DNA from: Desulfobulbaceae bacterium
Lineage (GTDB): Bacteria; Desulfobacterota; Desulfobulbia; Desulfobulbales; Desulfocapsaceae
NCBI GenBank assembly: GCA_030599175.1
Contig: JAUVON010000079.1
Location: forward strand, 1 to 9,910
Direction of reading: 5' to 3'
Length of the DNA stretch: 9,910 nt
Numbering within the stretch: the first letter of the stretch is position 1; every line of letters begins with the position of its first letter. Shown piece by piece: positions 1 through 6,352 of the stretch. The notes below the pieces were generated by a model that did no database searches, had not been told where the DNA came from, and saw only the letters and a program-made list of their open reading frames with translations. Both the position numbers and the translations under genes were made by a program.

Positions 1-40
1 ACGCTGCAACCCAATAAACAGGTTATAAGTAAACAGAAGG

Positions 41-91
41 ATACAAACAAGAAAGCCCAGAATCACTGACATTCTCAGTAATTCTAGGCTT
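41..91 (-). terminator. Intrinsic terminator after tRNA-Arg
   Basis: Read on the minus strand, positions 91 to 53 fold into a 17-bp stem with a 5-nt loop. All positions pair; two are G-U wobbles that would be A-C mismatches on the plus strand, so the structure favours a minus-strand transcript. A T-rich tract (complement of about 41-53) follows. It lies just past the tRNA CCA end and is well placed to end that transcript. Confidence 0.7.
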
Positions 92-96
92 ATATG

Positions 97-172
97 TGGT
101 GCCCCCGGCAGGATTCGAACCTGCGGCACCAGGATTAGGAATCCTGTGCTCTATCCCCTGAGCTACGAGGGC
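97..172 (-). tRNA. tRNA-Arg (anticodon CCT)
   Basis: A complete 76-nt cloverleaf is visible on the minus strand. The acceptor stem GCCCTCG pairs with CGGGGGC (one G-U). The D arm is GCTC/GAGC. The anticodon stem CAGGA/TCCTG encloses the 7-nt loop TTCCTAA with anticodon CCT at 137-139, which reads the AGG arginine codon. The T arm GCAGG-TTCGAAT-CCTGC is canonical. The discriminator is A, and CCA is encoded at 97-99. The gene has its own candidate promoter and terminator, so it is probably transcribed alone. The open reading frame across it is an artefact of the tRNA. Confidence 0.97.
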
Positions 173-195
173 AATTAAAAAAAATGTAAAGCGAA

Positions 196-223
196 ATAAT
201 ACCCAAGTTTTTTCAAAGCGCAA
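196..223 (-). promoter_or_regulatory. Candidate sigma70 promoter for tRNA-Arg
   Basis: On the minus strand, TTGCGC (218-223) and TATTAT (196-201) are separated by 16 bp and lie about 23 bp upstream of the tRNA 5' end. The -35 matches the consensus only in its first half. The call rests on spacing and position alone. Confidence 0.4.
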
Positions 224-226
224 TGG

Positions 227-255
227 GTTTTAGATAAAACTCAACTTCGGTTGAA
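227..255 (-). terminator. Possible weak terminator after the glgC pair
   Basis: Just downstream of the 3' glgC stop there is a short hairpin (TCAAC/GTTGA, 241-254) with a 4-nt loop, followed on the minus strand by GTTTTATC. On the plus strand the same hairpin has a C(TTCG)G loop. An adjoining small palindrome spans 227-240. The stem is only 5-6 bp and the T-run is short, so this is a weak candidate. Confidence 0.3.
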
Positions 256-274
256 ATATGGTGGTCTTTTTTTC

Positions 275-1561
275 TTAGGGAGTTTCCGAACGGGGAGACA
301 GGGATTCGCCATCTTCAACACTCTTTCCCGGGTAATCTTCTTCCTTTACATTTGAATTAATTACACAATTTCTGCCAATCTTCTGCTCGGCCGGAACCTC
401 ACTCTCTTTACCTATCAATGTAATCCCGGTGTAAAGATGACTGGGATTGAGTTTGTTAACTGTAGAGTGATTATCACCTGTGCCAACCACGGCACCTGCT
501 CCGATAAGTCCGCCTTTATCCAGAATTGAATAGTCAACAACTGCACCTTTTTTCACCATACAGTCGGCAAAAAGAACAGAGTCTTTGACAATGGCACCTT
601 CCTCAACTGTTACTCCGGGGGCCAACACGGAGTTTATCACCTCACCCTGAATATTGCTTCCCGCCGAAATTAGAGACGATTTTACCCGGGCATTGAAACC
701 AAAGCGGGCAGGAGGTCTATCAGCAAGCCGCCCACTGGTCTCAATATTTGTACAAATATTCCATTTCTGGGGCGAAATTCCACTATCTTTTCTAATCACA
801 TCCATATTGGCCTCCCAATAGGACTGAATGGTACCCACATCACGCCAGTAACCGTAGAAAGGATAGGCAAACACATTGTCACTCCTGATTGCCCGCTGTA
901 ATATATGCATACCAAAATCTACTTCCTCTTTATCCTTTGACAAGGTGTCAATAAGGTAGTTGTAATCGAAGACATAGATCCCCATGGAGGCCAGGTTTGT
1001 CTTCGGCTCTTCCGGTTTTTCCTCCCAGTCAATAATTCTATCAAATTGATCAGTAATCCCAGCACCAAATTGATGAATTTCACTTTTGGGCACCACCATC
1101 ATTGCAATGGTAACATCAGCTCTTTTCGATCTATGAAATTCAATCATGGCATCAAAATCCATATGATAGATATGATCCCCGGAAAGAATCACCACTTCGT
1201 CGGCAGGATTAGATTTGATATAGTCTAAATTTCTACGTACAGCATCCGCAGTCCCTTTATACCAGTCTGAATCAAGTTCACCGGTTCGAGGAGGCAAGAT
1301 CTGTATTCCCCGCTTTCTTCCGATAAAATCCCAGGCCTCTCCAGTACTTAAATGATCCATTAGCGAAAGAGGTTTATACTGAGTGAGAACCCCAATTTTT
1401 TGTAATCCGGAGTTCATCACATTACTGAGACTGAAGTCAATAATCCTGTAAATTCCTCCAAAAGGTACTGCCGGTTTTGCTCTTTTCTGCACCAGAATAT
1501 TTAATCGACTGCCTACCCCGCCTGCCAGAAGAAGAACCAGGGATTCCTTTGCCTTTCTCAT
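275..1561 (-). CDS. glgC: Glucose-1-phosphate adenylyltransferase (ADP-glucose pyrophosphorylase), catalytic-type copy
   Basis: This enzyme makes ADP-glucose from ATP and glucose-1-phosphate, the first committed step of bacterial glycogen synthesis in the cytoplasm. The 428-residue protein has the expected length. An N-terminal nucleotidyltransferase domain (about 8-260) carries GGVGSRL (14-20), RAKPAVPFGG (27-36), GDHIYHMD (Asp129, equivalent to the E. coli catalytic Asp142), EKP (Lys182, equivalent to Lys195 of the sugar-phosphate site) and YWRDVGT (Asp241). Lys26 aligns with E. coli Lys39, which is linked to fructose-1,6-bisphosphate activation. A left-handed beta-helix-like C-terminal region follows. 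By these residues it should be active. A strong Shine-Dalgarno (GGGGAGGT, complement of 1568-1575) precedes the ATG. The start overlaps the upstream paralogue's stop as ATGA, suggesting translational coupling and possibly a hetero-oligomer. No glgA or glgB is adjacent. Confidence 0.95.
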   Translation of the reverse strand: MRKAKESLVLLLAGGVGSRLNILVQKRAKPAVPFGGIYRIIDFSLSNVMNSGLQKIGVLTQYKPLSLMDHLSTGEAWDFIGRKRGIQILPPRTGELDSDWYKGTADAVRRNLDYIKSNPADEVVILSGDHIYHMDFDAMIEFHRSKRADVTIAMMVVPKSEIHQFGAGITDQFDRIIDWEEKPEEPKTNLASMGIYVFDYNYLIDTLSKDKEEVDFGMHILQRAIRSDNVFAYPFYGYWRDVGTIQSYWEANMDVIRKDSGISPQKWNICTNIETSGRLADRPPARFGFNARVKSSLISAGSNIQGEVINSVLAPGVTVEEGAIVKDSVLFADCMVKKGAVVDYSILDKGGLIGAGAVVGTGDNHSTVNKLNPSHLYTGITLIGKESEVPAEQKIGRNCVINSNVKEEDYPGKSVEDGESLSPRSETP

Positions 1562-2811
1562 CTCAAGACCTCCCCGGTGTCAACGCGTTCAGGCCATCTC
1601 TTATCTGCTATTTCCGGATATACTGTAGCCCCAACGCCAATATGTATTTTCTCAGGTATCTGGTTATTTCCACCCAGTACCGTAACATCTGCTCCTTCAT
1701 GAGATACCTCGGCCCCAACAACCGACCCCGGACCAAAACTGTTATTAACATCGCTGACAACCTTATTAAGATGACTGCCTTCACCAACAGTGTTTTTAAA
1801 AAAGAGCACGGAGTTTTCAACTGTTGCGCCATGTTTGACATGGACTCCGGGAAAGAGAATCGAATTTTTGACAGTCCCTCCAATCTTGCATCCATTGTAG
1901 ATGAGGCTGTTTGTTACAGCCGCACTGTCTCCCAGCAGTACAGGTTCATTGTCACGAATCCTTCGATGATCCAGATTAGTCCTGAGTACCCATTTTTCCA
2001 GATCAATGAGAGGGTCGGAGCCAAGCAAATCCATACTGGACTGCCAATACTCGTTTATTGTCCTTGTGTACCCCCAGTATCCATTAAACTTATAGCCATA
2101 CACTTTATACTGACTGCCAAGCAGCAAGGGTATAATATCATGACCAAAATGGAACGAATCACCCGCCTGGTTTTCTTCAAGAGCCCGATAAAGAACCTCT
2201 GGCTTAAAACACATTACCGTCATTGAGGCCCAGTTGGATCGAGGATTTTGAGATTTCTCCTGATAGCCTGTAACCCGCCCTCCCCTGCTGCCATCCTCGT
2301 CATCAAGAAATGCAATTCCAAACCTCTGCGCCTCATCCTGTGGGACTCTGGTAAATGCTACAGTCAGGTCAGCATCCTTCTCATAGTGGTAGTCAATGAG
2401 ATCCAGGTAATCCATTTTATAGATATGGTCGCCGGAGATAATAAGTATTTCTTCCGGCTTATGATATTTAACAAAATCAAGATTTTTATAGACGGCATCA
2501 GCAGAACCCCTGTACCAGTCCGCTGCATCGTTGCTGATAAAAGGGGGCAGTATGGATACATGACGGTAACGACCGGCCATATCCCAGGCAGCCCCGGTCC
2601 CAATGTGATTTATAAGGGAAAAACTGCGATATTGACTGAGGAGGGCCACCTGCTCTATCCCCGAATTCATCAGGTTGCTGAGTGAAAAATCAATTACCCG
2701 GCCAAAGCCCCCGAAAGGAACCGCCGACTTAGGGCGAAAATATGTTAGGACATTGAGCTCATCGACCCGGCCACCCGCCAAAATAATTGCCAGCGTAGTA
2801 GGTTTCAGCAT
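1558..2811 (-). CDS. ADP-glucose pyrophosphorylase paralogue with degenerate active site (probable regulatory subunit)
   Basis: This 417-residue protein is a clear GlgC-family member. It keeps VPFGG (31-35), WYRGSADAV (99-107), GDHIYKMD (Asp128), the sugar-site Lys186 and an FGHDIIP stretch, and ends in a hexapeptide-like beta-helix. Several signature positions differ from active enzymes. GGxGTRL is GGRVDEL, with Glu18 replacing the arginine equivalent to E. coli Arg32. RAKPAV is RPKSAV, with Phe25 at the activator lysine position. YWRDVGT is YWGYTRT, with Tyr248 replacing the conserved aspartate. Loss of such residues is known in plant large subunits and in Firmicute GlgD, which modulate a catalytic partner. 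A regulatory role here is therefore inferred, not shown. It is the first gene of the pair. AAGG sits upstream of its ATG, and its TGA overlaps the next start by 4 bp. The alternative is a low-activity or differently specific nucleotidyltransferase. Confidence 0.88.
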   Translation of the reverse strand: MLKPTTLAIILAGGRVDELNVLTYFRPKSAVPFGGFGRVIDFSLSNLMNSGIEQVALLSQYRSFSLINHIGTGAAWDMAGRYRHVSILPPFISNDAADWYRGSADAVYKNLDFVKYHKPEEILIISGDHIYKMDYLDLIDYHYEKDADLTVAFTRVPQDEAQRFGIAFLDDEDGSRGGRVTGYQEKSQNPRSNWASMTVMCFKPEVLYRALEENQAGDSFHFGHDIIPLLLGSQYKVYGYKFNGYWGYTRTINEYWQSSMDLLGSDPLIDLEKWVLRTNLDHRRIRDNEPVLLGDSAAVTNSLIYNGCKIGGTVKNSILFPGVHVKHGATVENSVLFFKNTVGEGSHLNKVVSDVNNSFGPGSVVGAEVSHEGADVTVLGGNNQIPEKIHIGVGATVYPEIADKRWPERVDTGEVLR

Positions 2812-2877
2812 GTAGTCACCTTTTGGGGAATAAATCGACAGGGAATGGCAAGAATATTACTATTAATAACTCTTTTT

Positions 2878-2883
2878 ATTATA
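2878..2883 (-). promoter_or_regulatory. Candidate -10 element upstream of the glgC pair
   Basis: On the minus strand a perfect TATAAT lies in an A/T-rich stretch 67 bp upstream of the first glgC-family start. No good -35 occurs at 16-18 bp spacing, so this could be chance in A/T-rich DNA or an activator-dependent promoter. Confidence 0.25.
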
Positions 2884-2936
2884 TAACCAACTCCATTTGA
2901 TTAAGCTACAAGAAATAAACTGGATTTTCGGCCATC

Positions 2937-2984
2937 GTATTGGTTCTATTGCATCATTTTTCTCAACCGAAACAAAACCAATAC
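2937..2984. repeat. Perfect 9-bp inverted repeat between the DHH gene and the glgC pair
   Basis: GTATTGGTT (2937-2945) and AACCAATAC (2976-2984) are exact inverted copies separated by 30 bp. No T-tract follows on either strand, so it does not look like an intrinsic terminator. It could be an operator, an mRNA stem or chance. It occupies the 186-bp gap upstream of the glg genes. Confidence 0.4.
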
Positions 2985-2997
2985 CTTGAATTATGGG

Positions 2998-4035
2998 CTA
3001 TATATGGCGCATGATTAGACCTTTCAAGACTTCGGAAGAAAATTGCTTATCTCCCAAGTCAAGATTTTTCAGAGGTACTTCGGCCCTGGCGGCTCCCTTA
3101 TGTCCTCCGGCCGACCCTAAAGAACCGAATATCCGATTGGCGAGTTTCCCGGCGCTTTTCCGATACCCGTCACACCGGAAAATGACTACCAGTTTTTCTC
3201 CATGTATACCGGAAACAAACACCCAGTCGATCTCACCCACGTGGTTGAGAAAATCGGCTACAATAACGAGAACGTCAGGACTCCTGACTCTTCCGATATG
3301 ACTGTAATATCTTCTTTTTGAATATTTCAGTTCGGACAGGGCAATATTGAAATATTTCAGTTCTGAACGCCTGAGATCAGTGAGTTCGAACTTCCTGACC
3401 AGATCTCTATTGGCTATATTAAAGAGATATCGAAAAGCAATACCATCGGCAAGCACTGACTTCTGCTCAAAGTCCTGAGTATCAACCTTAATTCCGTAAA
3501 ACAGCGCCGTCGCCAGGGCAACCGATGGTTTCATCCCAGCTGCACGCAGATATTCAACAGCCATGGTAGAGGTTGCACCATATTCAGGACGGATATCGAT
3601 GAAAGCCGCATCCCAGTCACCACTCACCGGATGATGATCAATAATAACATCTACCTTAATTTTTTCAAAACAAGGCAGGTGATCCGGTTGAGAATCAACC
3701 ATCACAGTTTTACTGTAATCAGCTGTTTTTATTTCTTTTAAGCGCACCAGAGGAATCTTCAGCCGCTCAACCATTTCGACATTATTAAGACGCCTGATTT
3801 CATTTGGATGAGTAATTGTTACACTTGTTACCTTGTAACGAAGAAGCTTTTTGACAGCCATAGCAAAAGCCAGAGCGTCGGGATCTGCGTTAATTACAAC
3901 CAGAACTTCATCTTCTTTCTCAAATACATCCCAGAAGGCATGCAGTCGATCCCTGGCTGTATTTTTATAATTTTGCCTTTCTTGGAAACAATTTGACCGT
4001 TTTCGTTTCTGAGCCATAAATGGTAACAGTGTCAT
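2998..4035 (-). CDS. DHH-family phosphoesterase (DHH-DHHA1, NrnA/RecJ-like)
   Basis: DHH proteins are metal-dependent phosphoesterases that hydrolyse nanoRNA, pAp, cyclic dinucleotides or DNA ends, and the substrate here cannot be read from sequence. The 345 residues show the family motifs in order: NADPDALA (49-56), VDS (113-115), the signature DHHP (133-136), YGATST (152-157) and a DHHA1 motif AGGHKGAA (about 309-316) near the C terminus. The size fits two-domain DHH-DHHA1 enzymes rather than full-length RecJ. No CBS or membrane segments are seen. In motif I the histidine common in NrnA-type proteins appears to be Val47. The N terminus is basic (KRKR at 10-13). The start is uncertain: neither the ATG at 4035 nor the in-frame ATG at 4017 has a good ribosome-binding site. 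It lies upstream of the glgC pair on the same strand, with a 186-bp gap that argues against tight coupling. Confidence 0.88.
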   Translation of the reverse strand: MTLLPFMAQKRKRSNCFQERQNYKNTARDRLHAFWDVFEKEDEVLVVINADPDALAFAMAVKKLLRYKVTSVTITHPNEIRRLNNVEMVERLKIPLVRLKEIKTADYSKTVMVDSQPDHLPCFEKIKVDVIIDHHPVSGDWDAAFIDIRPEYGATSTMAVEYLRAAGMKPSVALATALFYGIKVDTQDFEQKSVLADGIAFRYLFNIANRDLVRKFELTDLRRSELKYFNIALSELKYSKRRYYSHIGRVRSPDVLVIVADFLNHVGEIDWVFVSGIHGEKLVVIFRCDGYRKSAGKLANRIFGSLGSAGGHKGAARAEVPLKNLDLGDKQFSSEVLKGLIMRHI

Positions 4036-4369
4036 TTCGTAGAAATAAATATGCAGCTATAAGCTATTTATTTCAGTTGCTATCGACTCCATCTCTCCTT
4101 TAGTCTGTACGACGAAAGTCGGGCGTCAATTGCGTCAAAATGTCAGCCACCTCCTATAGAATTCAGTCCCACACGGTTTCTAAAAACCAAACGAACAGGA
4201 CAGTTGAGTATTACTGGGAAATCAATCCATCAGCAACTATATATTTACACGAAAAACTAACCATAACAAATAGTTACAAAGACCAGTAACGCTGCGACAA
4301 GCTTTAACTATACCATACTGGTTATTTTAAATGCAAGGCTTTGGTAAAATGAAAGATGATGTGATACAT
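4036..4369. other. Gene-free divergent region upstream of the DHH gene, with a short upstream ORF
   Basis: No convincing gene lies between the DHH start and the MITE-like element. The one item of note is on the minus strand: an AAAGGAG-like ribosome-binding site, 2 nt from an ATG at 4092, opens an 11-codon frame (MESIATEINSL) that ends in TAG at 4057-4059. This frame is the same as that of the DHH gene, 57 bp upstream of its first ATG. A small hairpin with a GAAA loop is at 4110-4121. Promoters for this divergent region are not clear. Confidence 0.35.
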
Positions 4370-4519
4370 GATGGCGTCGTAAAAACTCAAATAAGTCGCT
4401 TGCCCGTCATTCCCGCGCAGGCTGGAGATAAGCGAAGACTTCGATCTAGTCATTTCAATACCTTCTGGATTCCCGCCTGCGCGGGAATGACGACACAGGG
4501 GACTTTTGACGAAGCCATT
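4370..4519. mobile_element. MITE-like palindromic repeat element
   Basis: This 150-bp element has two nested inverted repeats. The outer ends ATGGCGTCGTAAAAACT (4371-4387) and 4502-4518 match inverted at 14 of 17 positions. The inner arms CGTCATTCCCGCGCAGGC (4405-4422) and 4475-4492 are perfect 18-bp inverted copies. The hexamer ATACAT occurs directly on both sides (4364-4369 and 4520-4525), consistent with a target-site duplication. The inner arm resembles the dispersed CGTCATTCCCGCG palindromes known from many proteobacterial genomes. No transposase is encoded, so mobility would need one in trans. Open frames across it are spurious. Confidence 0.75.
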
Positions 4520-4660
4520 ATACATTACAATTCACAGAACTTTTCTATTCTCAGTAAATATGTGAACAATGCTGAACTTGACGCAAGTGAATGTTAATGG
4601 TACCTACACCAGAACATCTCACCAAATAGAGAACCACCGCCTTGAAGACGGTATATTATT

Positions 4661-5041
4661 ATGAAAACACTCGTTGCCATTGCCATTGGAGGGGGACTGG
4701 GCTCTATCAGCCGATACGCAATAGCCCTCGGTGCTGAAAAACTGGTGCATGAAAATTTTCCGCTGGGAACACTTATTGCCAACCTGCTGGGCTCATTGCT
4801 TATCGGCATCTTCTGGTGTTATTTTGACAAAGTCCATATAAGTCACGAGTTCAGGCTGTTTCTTTTTACCGGTTTTCTAGGGGGATTTACCACATTTTCC
4901 ACCTTTACCAGGGAGAGTGTTCAATTATTTAAAGTGGGTGAACCTATACAGGCTTTGAGTTATCTTTTTATGAGTAACATTCTGGGGCTTGGTATGGTCA
5001 TTCTAGGCTTCTACCTCTGTCACCGTTTTTTTCGCTTTTAG
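4661..5041 (+). CDS. crcB: Fluoride ion channel CrcB (Fluc)
   Basis: Fluc proteins are small inner-membrane channels that let fluoride leave the cytoplasm. They work as antiparallel dual-topology dimers. The 126-residue protein is of normal length for a homodimer-type Fluc and has four hydrophobic segments (about 3-24, 35-55, 65-88 and 98-121). Family motifs are GGGLGSISRY (10-19), GTLIANLLGS (36-45, with the conserved Asn41) and GFLGGFTTFSTF (71-82), which holds the phenylalanines and threonine/serine residues that line the fluoride path. The ATG at 4661 gives a complete first helix, but the upstream ribosome-binding site is poor. I found no fluoride riboswitch in the leader. The MITE-like element lies about 140 bp upstream. 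The next gene, lptG, has its own candidate promoter, so an operon is not indicated. Confidence 0.95.
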   Translation: MKTLVAIAIGGGLGSISRYAIALGAEKLVHENFPLGTLIANLLGSLLIGIFWCYFDKVHISHEFRLFLFTGFLGGFTTFSTFTRESVQLFKVGEPIQALSYLFMSNILGLGMVILGFYLCHRFFRF

Positions 5042-5061
5042 CACCATACTCATGAAATGCT

Positions 5062-5091
5062 TTCACAACCACGACTCCGCTTCGCTATAAT
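5062..5091 (+). promoter_or_regulatory. Candidate sigma70 promoter for lptG
   Basis: TTCACA (5062-5067) and a perfect TATAAT (5086-5091) are separated by 18 bp, with five of six -35 positions matching the consensus. Transcription would begin near 5098, leaving a leader of about 65 nt before the lptG start. Confidence 0.55.
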
Positions 5092-5163
5092 GAAAAGTAA
5101 TGTATGTAGTCGGGATTCAGACAGCACATGACTTTCATATAAAATAGTTATTACGAGGTTCTT

Positions 5164-6252
5164 TTGAATCTGCTCAACCGATACTTACTAGGTCAATTTG
5201 TAAAATATTTTTTTACCGTCAATGCAGCTTTTGTTTCCATATATCTGCTTGTCGACTTTTTTGAAAAATTTGATGACTTCACCAACGCAGGAAAACCACT
5301 GAGTCTGTCTCTCAAATATTTCATCATGACCATACCTTATATTGTGGATCAGCTGGGTCCTGTACTTATCCTTCTCTCGGGTGTAATCAGTCTTGGGATT
5401 CTGAATCACACAAACGAACTGACAGCACTAAAAGCCGGCGGAGTTCCACTCAGGGCAATTGTACGCCCTTTTCTGATTGGTTCTGTTGTTTTTACAATGC
5501 TCTTTATTACTGCAGCGGAATTCCTGCTACCGGTCACCATTGCAACTACAAACAATATCTGGTTCGAGCAACTCAAGGGAAAGGTGCTCCTGGGGATTCT
5601 TCGCAACAATCGTTATTACTATAAAGGGCAAGATGGATTCTACTCCTTCAGATGGCCTGACACTTCCCGTTTCACTTTTAAAGATATATCGTACTCTCGG
5701 TGGGATGATAAATACAACATACAGACCCTGGTCACTGCAGAATTTGCCGACTGGGATAATAAAAAAGAGCTCTGGAAACTTACCCATGGGCAGGTTCAGC
5801 AGCAGGCGGGGGGAGAAGACTACAAAATCAATAATTTCAAATTCAGGCAACTTGAATTGCCTGAAAGGCCGGAAGACTTCCTGATACCCTTGAATAAAAC
5901 AGCGGAACTGTCTTTAACCGAACTTTACGGTGAAATATCCCGTACTGAAGTAGAACATGAAAAAAGAACTGCCCGAACAAACTTTCTTGGCCGAATCTCT
6001 TATCTACTGCTTGGCACGCCGTTGCTCCTGCTTGGAATGCCTATTCTTCTTTTTTCTTATCGAAAATGGGGTAGAGATCTATCAGTTGCAATTCCTGCAA
6101 GCTGCGGGCTTGCGTTCCTTGCCTGGGGGCTCTGGGGGGCGCTTCAGTCACTTGCCATTGCCGGTTATCTATCCCCTATTGTGGCAGCCGTCACGGTTCA
6201 CATCATTTTTTCTTTTACCGGTTTTATTTTATTGATCAAGAATGATCGCTAA
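5164..6252 (+). CDS. lptG: LptF/LptG-family LPS export permease, probably LptG
   Basis: LptF and LptG are the inner-membrane permease halves of the LptB2FGC ABC transporter, which extracts lipopolysaccharide and pushes it along the LptA bridge to the outer membrane. The 362-residue protein has the YjgP/YjgQ architecture: three N-terminal membrane segments (about 13-33, 52-80 and 98-123), a periplasmic beta-jellyroll-type domain (about 130-270), and three C-terminal segments (about 280-301, 307-336 and 338-359). NELTALKAGG (84-93) is the cytoplasmic motif typical of the family. The N terminus with YLLVDFFEKFDDF favours LptG over LptF, though I cannot exclude LptF. The start is TTG at 5164, supported by GAGG five nt upstream and by an N terminus of normal length; no nearby in-frame ATG would serve. 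Its partner is not adjacent in this window, unlike the usual lptF-lptG pair. Confidence 0.9.
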   Translation: MNLLNRYLLGQFVKYFFTVNAAFVSIYLLVDFFEKFDDFTNAGKPLSLSLKYFIMTIPYIVDQLGPVLILLSGVISLGILNHTNELTALKAGGVPLRAIVRPFLIGSVVFTMLFITAAEFLLPVTIATTNNIWFEQLKGKVLLGILRNNRYYYKGQDGFYSFRWPDTSRFTFKDISYSRWDDKYNIQTLVTAEFADWDNKKELWKLTHGQVQQQAGGEDYKINNFKFRQLELPERPEDFLIPLNKTAELSLTELYGEISRTEVEHEKRTARTNFLGRISYLLLGTPLLLLGMPILLFSYRKWGRDLSVAIPASCGLAFLAWGLWGALQSLAIAGYLSPIVAAVTVHIIFSFTGFILLIKNDR

Positions 6253-6282
6253 GAAGTGTTGCCGTTGTAAAAACTCTGCAGC

Positions 6283-6323
6283 AAATTAAAATGGATCGAC
6301 CCGGTGAAAGGGATCGACCCATT
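6283..6323 (-). terminator. Intrinsic terminator for the fkpA-like gene
   Basis: On the minus strand, 6323 to 6290 forms a 13-bp stem (AATGGGTCGATCC with GGGTCGATCCATT) with an 8-nt loop, followed by TTTTAATTT. Two pairs are G-U on this strand but A-C mismatches on the plus strand, so it fits minus-strand transcription. The same bases appear on the plus strand as a direct repeat GGATCGACCC (6293-6302 and 6311-6320). It lies between two convergent genes. No comparable plus-strand terminator for lptG is visible. Confidence 0.7.
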
Positions 6324-6352
6324 GTTAAGACAACCGTTTGAGCAGAACTCCG

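Noticed and set aside
23..223. 66-codon open frame covering the start of the window, on the minus strand
   Set aside because: It runs through the tRNA-Arg gene and its terminator. The GIEHRIPNPGAAGSNPAG-like translation is the well-known artefact of translating a tRNA.
1477..2226. 249-codon plus-strand open frame antisense to the two glgC-family genes
   Set aside because: It lies entirely opposite two convincing conserved genes, shows no recognisable domain, and its composition is that of a mirror frame.
4331..4597. Open frames on both strands across the upstream region of crcB
   Set aside because: Their coding potential comes from the palindromic MITE-like element. The translated repeats (VIPAQAG, IPACAGMT) are typical of such elements and not a protein.
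4577..4608. sigma70 promoter for crcB (TTGACG followed 17 bp later by TACCTA)
   Set aside because: The -35-like hexamer is good, but the -10 position matches only two consensus bases.
4540..4660. Fluoride riboswitch upstream of crcB
   Set aside because: I looked for the crcB-motif pseudoknot and its conserved GAUGG and CUGAU...CUCC segments and found no match. The small ACCG/CGGT hairpin at about 4636-4652 does not provide the required architecture.
6253..6352. Bidirectional terminator serving lptG as well
   Set aside because: The hairpin has two A-C mismatches when read on the plus strand and no T-run follows it there, so it supports only the minus-strand gene.
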